Of a stretch of 60,143 nucleotides of DNA, positions 35,128-43,219 are shown in pieces; positions within the stretch are counted from its first letter, which is position 1; every line of letters starts with the position of its first letter. The notes beneath the pieces were generated by a model. That model was not told the origin of the DNA. It saw only the letters and a program-made list of their open reading frames with translations, and searched no databases. The position numbers were made by a program, and so were the translations under genes. The stretch covers positions 1 through 60,143 of the forward strand of contig FMTX01000023.1 of NCBI GenBank assembly GCA_900100895.1. Direction: 5' to 3'. The stretch is from Lachnospiraceae bacterium YSD2013 (GTDB lineage Bacteria > Bacillota > Clostridia > Lachnospirales > Lachnospiraceae).

Positions 35128-35844
35128 TTATTTCCAAGGTCTGACCTTACCAAGCCAGCCGTTAGCCTTCCAGTAATTAAAGTCTATGTACTCAGGATTG
35201 CTTTTCCCGAGAGCGGTCTGGAGCATGCGTACCACGTAGAACTTCGACTTGGTGACTATATTCGCGTGTGCCCGCTTACTGTAATCTACACTTGCAAGTT
35301 TTCGTGCAAGTGCCTTAACCGAGCCTGTCATTTCGCTGCGCTTCTTATCGGGAAGCCTGTCCCACTCGATTTCGCTCATGAGTTTGAAGCTGCGAACCCT
35401 GATATCGCTTACTCCCCACCAGGAAAGGCTGTCCTTAATGTCCTTAGCCGCCGATTTACCGCCGCCTCCGAGGCACTGAGTAATAACAACCGCGCGCTTT
35501 CCAAACATTTCTGCTGCCGGTCTGTGAGGTATCCACCTGTATGCGAAGTGGTCAAGGAACGCCTTCATCGCACCGGTAGTGTGGAATACATACGCAGGCG
35601 AGGTAAACACCAGCAAATCCGCCTCGCGCATAGCCTTATCAATCTTCTGTATATACTCTGCTTCCCTGCACAAATTCGGGTCTTTGCTTACGCATATCGC
35701 GCAACCTCTGCAGAACGCCGGACAGTCCTTTGGAAAATAAAACTCTGTTATCTCTGCGCTGTCCCCAAACTCCTCAAGAAACGCTTCCTGAAGTCTGTAT
35801 GTAACGCCTTTTTTCTCCGTGGCACAAAAACTTACGATTTTCAT
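35128..35844 (-). CDS. Flavodoxin-fold NAD(P)H-dependent oxidoreductase
   Basis: In 238 residues, MKIVSFCATEKKGVTYRL opens a flavodoxin-like FMN site. A Cys-rich loop CPAFCRGCAICVSKDPNLC follows at about 44, then ADLLVFTSPAYVFHTTGAMKAFLDHFAYRW, the pattern of NADPH-dependent FMN reductase/multimeric flavodoxin WrbA-like proteins, and ALGGGGKSAAKDI. The C-terminal 60 residues are an extension with a hydrophobic helix. It overlaps the TetR stop by ATGA and so is translated with its regulator, implying a redox or detoxification response. Confidence 0.82.
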   Translation of the reverse strand: MKIVSFCATEKKGVTYRLQEAFLEEFGDSAEITEFYFPKDCPAFCRGCAICVSKDPNLCREAEYIQKIDKAMREADLLVFTSPAYVFHTTGAMKAFLDHFAYRWIPHRPAAEMFGKRAVVITQCLGGGGKSAAKDIKDSLSWWGVSDIRVRSFKLMSEIEWDRLPDKKRSEMTGSVKALARKLASVDYSKRAHANIVTKSKFYVVRMLQTALGKSNPEYIDFNYWKANGWLGKVRPWK

Positions 35845-36461
35845 CCGATACTCCTTCCATAAATCTTGTCAAACTGCCTTAAGTGCGCATCCAGCAGTTT
35901 CAAGCACTCCTCTTCCCTCGACGGATCCCTGTCGCACACCGTGAGGAGCAAATATATCGGCGCATAGAAATGAAGCGTCATCACCTGCACATTGTCCGTA
36001 CTCAGCACTCCGCTTGCCACCATCAGTCCGAGCAGCATCCCCTGATACGACAGCGGATCGTCGTAATAATTCTTCATATAAACCGCCGCAAGCTCCTTGT
36101 CATGGAACTGCTCAATCGTAAGCATCTTACGAAACCGCTTAGTATAATCATCATGCAGATAGTACAAAAAAAGATTCTTTCCAAGCTCAATCATCTGCTC
36201 TTCGCTAATCCCCTTGTATATCCCCGCATCCGCCGTTGGGTCTGTACCGGAAATATTAAGCGCCCCGGCTTCCTTAGCAAACCGCTCGTTCATCTCATCG
36301 ATAATGGCTTCAAATATCGCCTGCTTACTCTTGTAATGCTTATACAGCGAGGGTGCTTTAATCCCCACTCTCTCTGCGATATCCCCCACAAAAACGTTGG
36401 CGTAACCCTTCTCGGAAAACAGTGTCAATGCTTCATCAAGAATTCTGTGTTTGGTGTCCAT
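35841..36461 (-). CDS. TetR/AcrR-family repressor
   Basis: A 206-residue regulator. The N-terminal helix-turn-helix is typical: ILDEALTLFSEKGYANVFVGDIAERVGIKAPSLYKHYKSKQAIFEAI. The C-terminal ligand domain is helical and not informative. It heads the operon TetR - flavodoxin - DUF998. Two identical-type operators overlap its own promoter, so it should repress itself and the operon until a ligand binds. Confidence 0.9.
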   Translation of the reverse strand: MDTKHRILDEALTLFSEKGYANVFVGDIAERVGIKAPSLYKHYKSKQAIFEAIIDEMNERFAKEAGALNISGTDPTADAGIYKGISEEQMIELGKNLFLYYLHDDYTKRFRKMLTIEQFHDKELAAVYMKNYYDDPLSYQGMLLGLMVASGVLSTDNVQVMTLHFYAPIYLLLTVCDRDPSREEECLKLLDAHLRQFDKIYGRSIG

Positions 36462-36537
36462 GGCAGTTCCTTTCTTTGGCTATGCGCCGTATGATATGGC
36501 TCGTCCTTAGTACTTTTGGCTCCCCTTCTGCGTAGTT

Positions 36538-36586
36538 GGCTAATTCGGATTAGCCACATTATAGGCTAATTGTGATTAGCCGTCAA
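36538..36586 (-). promoter_or_regulatory. TetR-operon promoter with two operators
   Basis: On the minus strand TTGACG (36581-36586) and TATAAT (36558-36563) lie 17 bp apart. Operator 1, GGCTAATCACAATTAGCC, occupies the whole spacer (36564-36581). Operator 2, GGCTAATCCGAATTAGCC, covers the transcription start (36538-36555). Both are GGCTAAT-N4-ATTAGCC dyads with centres 26 bp apart, as expected for two TetR dimers. Confidence 0.9.
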
Positions 36587-36696
36587 GTACTTTTTCTTTT
36601 TCCTGCCAAAGAAACCCTTTTTCTACCCTTCCGAAGGCATTTTCAATATCAATGAAGGCTCATTTGAAATATGGCAGTCAGCCCTTTACTAATTAG

Positions 36697-37033
36697 TCGC
36701 ATAATTGTGCGACACGAATGTTATGTAAACCACATTTTAAAAGTCTCGACGCCACTGTTCGCACCCATATGCGATATTCTCCCACATGTCTATACCGGTC
36801 AATTTCATTTGACCTCTCAAGAAATTGCGACCAATGGATAAAAACCCTCATTTTTCAAAATTTAGTCATTGTTTTTTTGAATTTTGGTTAACATAAATCA
36901 ATTGTTGTCTCGTTTTCAACCCCCACATAATCCGCTTTCGCATCATTTTACTAGCATTTCTCCTGTAAATGAAATGAAGGGACGTATAAAAACCGCGATT
37001 TTGCCATTTTTAGTCATTGTTTTCAAAAATGGC
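36697..37033. repeat. Gene-free stretch with repeated hairpins sharing a TAGTCATTG loop
   Basis: No convincing gene lies in 36600-37164. A GTCGCA/TGCGAC dyad stands near 36700. Two related hairpins follow: arms CAAAATT (36856-36862) and AATTTTG (36880-36886), and arms GCCATTTTT (37003-37011) and AAAAATGGC (37025-37033). Both share ATAAAAACC upstream and TAGTCATTGTTTT in the loop, while the arms differ and stay complementary. An open frame of 90 codons at 36884 has no ribosome site and odd composition. Confidence 0.6.
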
Positions 37034-37102
37034 TTCTTTTTTTTGCCACAAAAACACCTGCGTTTAAGTGCCGAAACGCCGAACTCGCCCGCACAAGCCC
37101 AT

Positions 37103-37140
37103 AAAAAAGCCCCGGTGCCTACCAAAGAGACGCCAAGGCC
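37103..37140 (-). terminator. Terminator of the 37165 HAD gene
   Basis: On the minus strand GGCCTTGGC pairs (with G-U pairs) with GCACCGGGGC and is followed by six T. Confidence 0.7.
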
Positions 37141-37164
37141 ACATAAACACTTATAAAATTGTAC

Positions 37165-37911
37165 CTAACCCCACATTTCTTCCAGATATCTCGCCACTCC
37201 GTCCTCATCGTTGGAGCCTGCGACCGCATCCGCAACAGCCTTAACGCAATCTAAAGCGTTACTCACCGCAACACCCCTCCCGCATAGGCGAATCGGCTCC
37301 ACATCATCATTATCGTCCCCGAAATAAACAGCCTCGGAAGGCGATATTCCGAATGCCCCCAGCATTTCATTGATACCGTTCCACTTAGTCGCCTCGGCGC
37401 TCATAACCTGCATAAGCTTACCGTCCGCCACGGAACAATATACATCCGAAGGCATCTCCACCGGCAGCTTATCAAGCGGAATCGTGGGATGACTAACAAT
37501 AATCTTGTACACCCTATGCGCCAAAGAAACCGCGCCTAAATCCGTCTCAACCTTCGGCTCCCACAGCGGAATATCCACATTTGAATAAATTCCGTCATCC
37601 GTCTCAAGCGATATCACCGCGCCGTCAACCGAAGCCAACTGCTCAAGAATTCCTGCCGCACTATCCCCTGCAATAGCGTCCTCAAACACCTCCGAAGGCG
37701 TAATCGTCCTCGCCCCGTTAAGCGTCGTCCATGCCTGAAAATCAACCAATTTAAGATAGTCCGTAATCGCCCTCTCAGGCCTCGCCGTCGCCACAAACAG
37801 CAACGCTCCGCGCTCCCGAAGCTCGCGCAACACCCGCACCGAGTACTCCGAAATCGTCTTATCTGTCCGAAGCAACGTCCTATCCAGATCCACAATAACC
37901 GTCCTATACAT
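37165..37911 (-). CDS. Cof-type HAD-family phosphatase
   Basis: A 248-residue HAD-IIB enzyme. Motif I is VIVDLDRTLLRTDKTIS, motif II FVATARPER, and motif IV YFGDDNDDVEPIRLCGRGVAVSNALD, with the Cof-type cap between. The nucleophile is the first Asp of DLDRT. These phosphatases act on sugar phosphates or flavin/pyridoxal phosphates; the substrate is unknown. The start at 37911 follows GGAGG; the upstream MBL stop is 12 bp before it. Confidence 0.88.
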   Translation of the reverse strand: MYRTVIVDLDRTLLRTDKTISEYSVRVLRELRERGALLFVATARPERAITDYLKLVDFQAWTTLNGARTITPSEVFEDAIAGDSAAGILEQLASVDGAVISLETDDGIYSNVDIPLWEPKVETDLGAVSLAHRVYKIIVSHPTIPLDKLPVEMPSDVYCSVADGKLMQVMSAEATKWNGINEMLGAFGISPSEAVYFGDDNDDVEPIRLCGRGVAVSNALDCVKAVADAVAGSNDEDGVARYLEEMWG

Positions 37912-37922
37912 AGTACCCTCCG

Positions 37923-38708
37923 TCACACATTCTCCGGATTATAACAAATCACACTGAATTCATGCTGATAATGCTTACCCGGCACCTTCTTAAAAAGATG
38001 CATCTTGCCGACTCCGCCGAACCATTCATAAGGCTTATCATCCGCCGTGTCGCCGGCCGCAATCTCCGCGCACCCATCTCTCAGGCAACGCATCAAAGAA
38101 ATATCATCATAATCCTGCGCATGCCCATGCAGGATTATATCAGCCTTATCCTCAAGGAACATAACCTTATCGAGCTCCTTCACATACTCGGAAATCGGCA
38201 GACACCCGTCCAACTGCATCCACAAATGATGATTAATCGAATCTCCCGCAAAAAGAACGCGGTCCTCCTTAAGAAGCAGCAATATTCCTCCCGGCGTATG
38301 CCCCGGAAGATCATATATCTCAAGCGTCCTGCCTCCAAGTTCCACCACATCTCCGCCATGAATATCCTTAAAAGGCGGCATCGACACACCATCAGCCTTC
38401 GTCCCCTCTATAAATTCCGGCGACTTCGTAAACAATTCTGAAACCGGTATATCCTTAAGGTTCATATACGCCTCGTCAAAGAACACGTTACCGCAGATAT
38501 GGTCCCCGTGCCCATGCGTATTGATTACCACCAAAGGCTTATCCGTAAGCCCCCTCACGATATCATAGAGATTATTCTCACCGCACATCGTATCAATAAC
38601 AGCCGCTTTTTTATCTCCGACCACAAGGTACCCCGTCGCCGCGTGCCCTTCATCAAGAAGATAAATCCCCGACTTAATCTCCTTAACATACGTTTCAATT
38701 TCTCCCAT
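37923..38708 (-). CDS. Metallo-beta-lactamase-fold hydrolase
   Basis: The 261-residue protein has INTHGHGDHICGNVFF (H-x-H-x-D-H, near 60), a His in DLPGHTPGGIL, the metal Asp in VLFAGDSINHHLW and a late His in ILHGHAQDYDD. It is of the glyoxalase II-like group (YqjP/BLH type), hydrolysing a thioester or similar bond. It runs directly into the HAD gene and follows a methyltransferase gene by 18 bp. Confidence 0.85.
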   Translation of the reverse strand: MGEIETYVKEIKSGIYLLDEGHAATGYLVVGDKKAAVIDTMCGENNLYDIVRGLTDKPLVVINTHGHGDHICGNVFFDEAYMNLKDIPVSELFTKSPEFIEGTKADGVSMPPFKDIHGGDVVELGGRTLEIYDLPGHTPGGILLLLKEDRVLFAGDSINHHLWMQLDGCLPISEYVKELDKVMFLEDKADIILHGHAQDYDDISLMRCLRDGCAEIAAGDTADDKPYEWFGGVGKMHLFKKVPGKHYQHEFSVICYNPENV

Positions 38709-38726
38709 AAGCGTAACCCTCCCAAT

Positions 38727-39515
38727 CTATTTCTTCCTGCATATATACAGCAGATGGTTCGTATCTCCGAGCAACTCTCTCTTCTCGCACACCGACAGAT
38801 ACCACTTGGCAAAAGAATCAAAATCTTCATCCGACATTGCCAGCTCGCCGTGCTCCTCAAGCGCCTCCAGCTGTCCGTCCACGCCCGTGACTGTAATCTT
38901 CTCAACAGGCTTCGCAGTGAAAAGCTCCTCAAATTCAACTATATCGTAACCCGTGAACAGTTGCTCCTTGAAGTGCTTAACCTTGTAATCTTCCGTGAAG
39001 TTCTCCGTAATACCATCATTCCAGTTGCCATATAAATAGTTTGCAAACATTATTCCGTACACCGACAGGAATGCAAAAAGAATCACTCCGCCCGGCTTAG
39101 TCACACGAATCGCCTCGTCAATCGCCTTATGCACGTCTGCTGCCTCATAAAGGTGATACATCGGTCCGAAGCACAACGTCACGTCAAAAGAAGCAGCCTC
39201 TAACATCTTAAGATTCGTGCCGTCGCCCTGAAGCGCATGAAGATTAGCAATGCCCTTGCCATTTTCTTTGAGCACCGATAAGTTGCAGTCGAAAAGTTCA
39301 ACCGCTGTTACGTCCATGCCTTCCCGAGCCAGTGCTATCGAATATCGACCTGTACCCGCGCCGATTTCCAGCACTTTGGAATCCTTGCCCGCGAATCGAT
39401 GAATATACTCCATCGTCGTACGATACTCAAGCTGTCCCGCTCTTCGCCCCGTAAGTCTCTTATCTTCACTTACCCGCGCGTAAAAGCCTCCTACGATTTC
39501 CTGTCTTGTACTCAT
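38727..39515 (-). CDS. Class I SAM-dependent methyltransferase
   Basis: In 262 residues, motif I is VLEIGAGTGRYSIAL near 47, then MDVTAVELFDCNL, ALQGDGTNLKMLEAASFDVTLCFGPMYHL and AIRVTKPGGVILFAFLS. The C-terminal extension ends in LLYICRKK. It resembles small-molecule methyltransferases of unknown target. It is the first gene of the set MT - MBL - HAD. Confidence 0.85.
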   Translation of the reverse strand: MSTRQEIVGGFYARVSEDKRLTGRRAGQLEYRTTMEYIHRFAGKDSKVLEIGAGTGRYSIALAREGMDVTAVELFDCNLSVLKENGKGIANLHALQGDGTNLKMLEAASFDVTLCFGPMYHLYEAADVHKAIDEAIRVTKPGGVILFAFLSVYGIMFANYLYGNWNDGITENFTEDYKVKHFKEQLFTGYDIVEFEELFTAKPVEKITVTGVDGQLEALEEHGELAMSDEDFDSFAKWYLSVCEKRELLGDTNHLLYICRKK

Positions 39516-39536
39516 AAATTTCCCTCTCTAACCCAC

Positions 39537-39574
39537 AAGACCTTATCAATACGCGCTTGATAAGGTCTTTGTTT
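39537..39574 (+). terminator. 12-bp hairpin followed by T-run, oriented on the plus strand
   Basis: AAGACCTTATCA and TGATAAGGTCTT form a perfect 12-bp stem, with GTTTTT on the plus side only. Both neighbours are minus-strand genes, so it would stop antisense transcription or act as a weak bidirectional stop after the HAD gene. Confidence 0.65.
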
Positions 39575-39623
39575 TTATATGAGTATATGTGTCGTTTAAA
39601 GCACTGTCAACTGTCTTTACAGT

Positions 39624-40358
39624 TTAATCTTCAGTGTCTCTGATAATTTCTTTTAACCGCTCCCAGTCATAAATCTTAATCACGTCGTCGCACTCGGGCT
39701 GTGGAAAGTCATTGGCGCCTCTGTACCAGATAGGATAAAGCCCCGCGCTCCTTGCGCCCCAGATATCGCAAATCACGTTATCGCCTATGTACCACACATC
39801 CTCCGGCTTAAGCTGCGCCTTCTCAAGCGCCAGCGCGAAAATCCTGGGATTGGGCTTTCTAAAAAGAAACTCGCTCGTAGCAATGATAAACTCGAAATGA
39901 TTCCCCGGGAAAAGCCTGTTAATTCTCTCCTCCACAACGCTTCCCGCATACGTAATATTGCTAAGCACCGCCGTCCTGATGCCCTGCTCCCACAAAAACT
40001 CCAGAAGCTCCGGCATTCCCTTCGTAGGCTTTCCCGGCGACGCCGCATCCCAGAATATCCTATCGATTTCCTGTGACGTCAGATCCAGCTTAATTCCCAG
40101 CGACTCATACAGATACCCCGTAAACGTATGATTCGGAATCTCCACCGTCGTCTTCCATCTCGTCTTCGGATCGAACCTGCCAAGCTCCTTGTTAATCTCA
40201 TCCGCCTTCGCCTGCACCTCTTCCGGCGTGTAATTATATCGGTTCTCCACCGCATGCTCCATCACCGCTCTGGTGCCCTCAAGCCCGCTAAACAGCCTCT
40301 CCGCCACCAGCGTCTGCCCGTAGTCGAAGATAATCATTTTCGGTTTCTTCATGTACAT
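39624..40358 (-). CDS. HAD-superfamily hydrolase
   Basis: A 244-residue HAD-IA-type protein. Motif I is MIIFDYGQTLV, with Tyr-Gly in place of the usual Asp-Gly after the nucleophile Asp, so the second acid of DxD is missing. Motif II is AVLSNITYAG, motif III lies in RKPNPRIFALALEKA, and motif IV is YIGDNVICDIWGARSAG. Without the second Asp it may be a poor phosphatase. The start at 40358 follows AAAGGGGG; the frame upstream overlaps the peptidase gene and is rejected. Confidence 0.82.
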   Translation of the reverse strand: MYMKKPKMIIFDYGQTLVAERLFSGLEGTRAVMEHAVENRYNYTPEEVQAKADEINKELGRFDPKTRWKTTVEIPNHTFTGYLYESLGIKLDLTSQEIDRIFWDAASPGKPTKGMPELLEFLWEQGIRTAVLSNITYAGSVVEERINRLFPGNHFEFIIATSEFLFRKPNPRIFALALEKAQLKPEDVWYIGDNVICDIWGARSAGLYPIWYRGANDFPQPECDDVIKIYDWERLKEIIRDTED

Positions 40359-40377
40359 CGTGCCCCCTTTATACCTT

Positions 40378-41244
40378 TTATCCCGCCTGCGAAGGGCATT
40401 GTATGAACGATTCGAATCCCGCGCAGACATCTTCAAGCCCATATCCGATGATATTGTCAAAAGAATCCTTCTCGAGTAAAAATCTCACGAACTGCGCCCC
40501 CAGATAGTATCCCACGTCGCCGTAGCCTTCAAAGCTTACCCAGTCGCCGAAATACCTCTGGTTCTCGCGCGTCATCGTGTCCATATCCGCGGCAAAAGAA
40601 TTCTTTATAAGTCCCGCATGACTGTCGCACCAGGCCTTCCAGCCGTTCACGTCCTGATGGAAATACCCGGCATCTCCGAGCACTTCCTGTTCAAACACCA
40701 TAGCAACACCCTCTATAAACAACTGCCACAAAAAGTGTTCCCGCTGCGACTCGTTCTCGATGTAAAGCTTACCGTATTGCGCCTGATACACATGCCCGAG
40801 CTCATGTACTATAAGCCCGTTCATGGAATCGATATCGCACCAGTCAAGCTCAATAATCTTCTCTATTCCAAGGAGAACCTTAGTCCTCCCGTTTATCTCA
40901 ATTACCCAGCCGGCACCGTTGCAAAGACCAAGATACAGCACTATGTCCGCATCTACCGTCTTGCCAAAACATTCCTGTACTCGCTCATCCAGATGCTCGG
41001 TAACGCTTTTAAACGAACTTACGGCCTTATCAAATCTTTCTCCTGCCGTCTGCGCCGCATTCAAAACAGGCAAGTAGTCATTCTCCCAAGTATAGCCCGC
41101 CTGCAAGCATTCTTGCATATCTTGCGAACAGACTTCTCGTGCCCCGGGAACCCACTTATCCATGTAGGCTTCCCAAGCGGCCATGTCAAAAATGCCGGAC
41201 TCAAAAATATATGATATATCCCCCGATGTATCAATAATATTCAT
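40378..41244 (-). CDS. HExxH zinc-peptidase-like protein
   Basis: A 288-residue cytoplasmic protein with a gluzincin-type site IVHELGHVYQAQYG near residue 147 and a downstream Glu in FIEGVAMVFEQEVLG that could be the third zinc ligand. This layout matches DUF2268-type predicted Zn-proteases. The start at 41244 gives good spacing to AGGGG; an ATG two codons earlier is possible. It ends 20 bp before the HAD gene start. Confidence 0.75.
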   Translation of the reverse strand: MNIIDTSGDISYIFESGIFDMAAWEAYMDKWVPGAREVCSQDMQECLQAGYTWENDYLPVLNAAQTAGERFDKAVSSFKSVTEHLDERVQECFGKTVDADIVLYLGLCNGAGWVIEINGRTKVLLGIEKIIELDWCDIDSMNGLIVHELGHVYQAQYGKLYIENESQREHFLWQLFIEGVAMVFEQEVLGDAGYFHQDVNGWKAWCDSHAGLIKNSFAADMDTMTRENQRYFGDWVSFEGYGDVGYYLGAQFVRFLLEKDSFDNIIGYGLEDVCAGFESFIQCPSQAG

Positions 41245-41265
41245 GCCCATATACCCCTAATATAA

Positions 41266-41895
41266 TTATCGCTTCACCGACATCTCTCCGGCGATATTCA
41301 TAGAGTAATAATCGCGAATCTCCGCCGGATCCGTGGTCATGCCGAGAATCCACATAAGCTTCGTAAGCGCGGCTTCGCTGGTCATGTCGTGAGCCTCTAA
41401 AGCGCCGAAACTAAGCGACCTAACCTTGGACGCTCTGCAACCAAGCATTACCTTACGATTGAATGCCACAAACACTCCGGGAATCCCGCTTGCCGCCATA
41501 TGAATCGCGCAACGGCAGTTTTCCATAGCGTCTGCCACAGGGTTGATAATAGACAGCTGAGAGCCCGTAATAACCACAGGAATATTGATATTCCTAAGCA
41601 TGTAAGAAAGCATGGACGATGTATAAGCTAACGTATCGGTACCGTGAATCACCACAATACCGTCGTAATTATTCCTAAGCTCACTTATATGCTGAGCCAT
41701 CACGCTCCAGTCCTCGGGGAAAATATTCGCGCTGTCAAGCGAACAAAAATCCTCTATCTCTATCTCGATGTCACCCGACACCATTTGCAACTCTTCCTGC
41801 ATATCGCGCACAGAAAGCCCCGGCTTAAGTCCCTCGCCCTTTTTAACGGCCGATAACGTACCGCCGGTATTGATAATCAGTATCTTCTTACTCAC
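41266..41895 (-). CDS. Shortened type I L-asparaginase-like protein (internal deletion)
   Basis: The 209 residues are clearly asparaginase: NTGGTLSAV (first Thr), HGTDTLAYT (Thr-Asp of the second site), VITGSQLSIINPVADAMEN and CRASKVRSLSF (Lys). Type I enzymes have about 330 residues. Here the sequence jumps from the end of the N-terminal domain to MTSEAALTKLMWILGMTTDP, the last 40 residues, so about 110-120 residues of the C-terminal domain are missing without a frameshift. The active-site residues of the N-domain are retained. It may be inactive or act as a fragment. The start is GTG after GGAG. Confidence 0.8.
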   Translation of the reverse strand: MSKKILIINTGGTLSAVKKGEGLKPGLSVRDMQEELQMVSGDIEIEIEDFCSLDSANIFPEDWSVMAQHISELRNNYDGIVVIHGTDTLAYTSSMLSYMLRNINIPVVITGSQLSIINPVADAMENCRCAIHMAASGIPGVFVAFNRKVMLGCRASKVRSLSFGALEAHDMTSEAALTKLMWILGMTTDPAEIRDYYSMNIAGEMSVKR

Positions 41896-41910
41896 GTATT
41901 TCTCCTAAAT

Positions 41911-43035
41911 TTACTCCTGTCTTTCCCACCTGTAAGTGCTGAAGGTCATACAGTTAGTCATATCAAACATATCAAGTTCTTCAACATAGAAGCCTACATA
42001 CAGAACCGGCTGTTTCTTGTTTTCGGTAATGTTTCCCGAATCGTCATGAATATATTCAATATTGAATACCATTGCACAGAAATCATTCCTATCAACAGAA
42101 TAAAGCTTATCTCCGGGATTCTGATAAGAAAGCCCGGTAGCAAGAGCGTAGCCTTCTTGCGCCCTATTAATCATAAGTTCAACTTCTTCTCTCGTGATTC
42201 CGTAAAAGGTCATCTCATCGACTTTATCAACGGCATCGTCACCCATATAAACTTCGTAAGTTCCGCCCGAATACAATCCGTCTTTATTGTCCGCGAATAC
42301 ATATATCTTAAAGTTCTCAGTATCCGTCATATCCAGAAGTGAGCCTGTATTGGCATCGTAAAAGCAAGAGTTCACATTCACCGTTTTGGAAGTCACTCCG
42401 CCCTCAACCATCGCTTTTTTGACCGCAACCGTCTCCTTGTTAATCGTAATAGTATCAGTAATGACACGCACATCAAGCGCCAATGTTCTGTCCTTGTCGC
42501 ACAATCCCGCAATCGTAACCACATAGTCCTTGTCCGGCAGTATAAGTACATCTATTTCTACATGATACGTGTTTTCTTTGGTAAATGTAATACGTCCGAC
42601 ATAACCTTCTATTCCATCCGCTGTTACATAAGAAGTCAATGGCTTTAAGCCTTTGACATCGATTTCGGCTCCCTCATTCATATACAAAGTCACGAGTTCT
42701 GTAAAGAACTCTTCCGGCGTATAGCGGCCAAGCTCGCTCGTACCAAGAATCTGATACTGCGATTGTCCGTCCGGATACAAGAATGTAGTCTCCTTATCTT
42801 CGACCTTAATCCAGTCTTCTCCCACTTTAAATGTTATACAGCCGTAAGTACATTCCCGCGTAAGCTTCTCTTCCTGCAAAAGAACGCCTGTCTCACTGCC
42901 GATAACCTCAACACTTCTGTTCTGCGCAGGCTTCCCGGCTCTGAGCATCATAAAAACAGCTAGACCGACAACTGCCAGCGCAAGTACGCCTGCTGCCACC
43001 CACGTACTCGTACCAATCCTCTTTTTGTACCTCAT
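41911..43035 (-). CDS. Membrane-anchored extracellular protein of unknown function
   Basis: The 374-residue protein starts with Arg/Lys and one strong hydrophobic segment (residues 11-30, VAAGVLALAVVGLAVFMMLRAG), then an extracellular part rich in beta-type sequence, with CTYGCITFKVGEDWIKVEDKETTFLYPDGQ and two related halves. No known domain was recognised. Its stop is 16 bp before the asparaginase-like gene, suggesting one transcript. Confidence 0.65.
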   Translation of the reverse strand: MRYKKRIGTSTWVAAGVLALAVVGLAVFMMLRAGKPAQNRSVEVIGSETGVLLQEEKLTRECTYGCITFKVGEDWIKVEDKETTFLYPDGQSQYQILGTSELGRYTPEEFFTELVTLYMNEGAEIDVKGLKPLTSYVTADGIEGYVGRITFTKENTYHVEIDVLILPDKDYVVTIAGLCDKDRTLALDVRVITDTITINKETVAVKKAMVEGGVTSKTVNVNSCFYDANTGSLLDMTDTENFKIYVFADNKDGLYSGGTYEVYMGDDAVDKVDEMTFYGITREEVELMINRAQEGYALATGLSYQNPGDKLYSVDRNDFCAMVFNIEYIHDDSGNITENKKQPVLYVGFYVEELDMFDMTNCMTFSTYRWERQE

Positions 43036-43144
43036 ATTACCTCCATAAAATCAATTTCCCCAAATTGATGTAACTTTATGCGACGATTATAGCATATGCA
43101 GGTAATTCTATGTACACAAATATTCCCTAAACTCACGAAATAAC

Positions 43145-43177
43145 GAAAAACCCCCAAGAACAGTACGCTCTCGGGGG
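43145..43177 (-). terminator. Terminator of the sda operon
   Basis: On the minus strand CCCCC and GGGGG bracket a 17-nt loop and are followed by TTTTT, 40 bp after sdaAA. Confidence 0.85.
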
Positions 43178-43219
43178 ATAAAGTTCAACAAGTATTATGC
43201 CGAAATCCAATTCCTCACA

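Noticed and set aside
36884-37156. Plus-strand open frame of 90 codons in the gene-free stretch
   Set aside because: No ribosome site, composition follows the A/T-rich hairpins, and it reads through a terminator.
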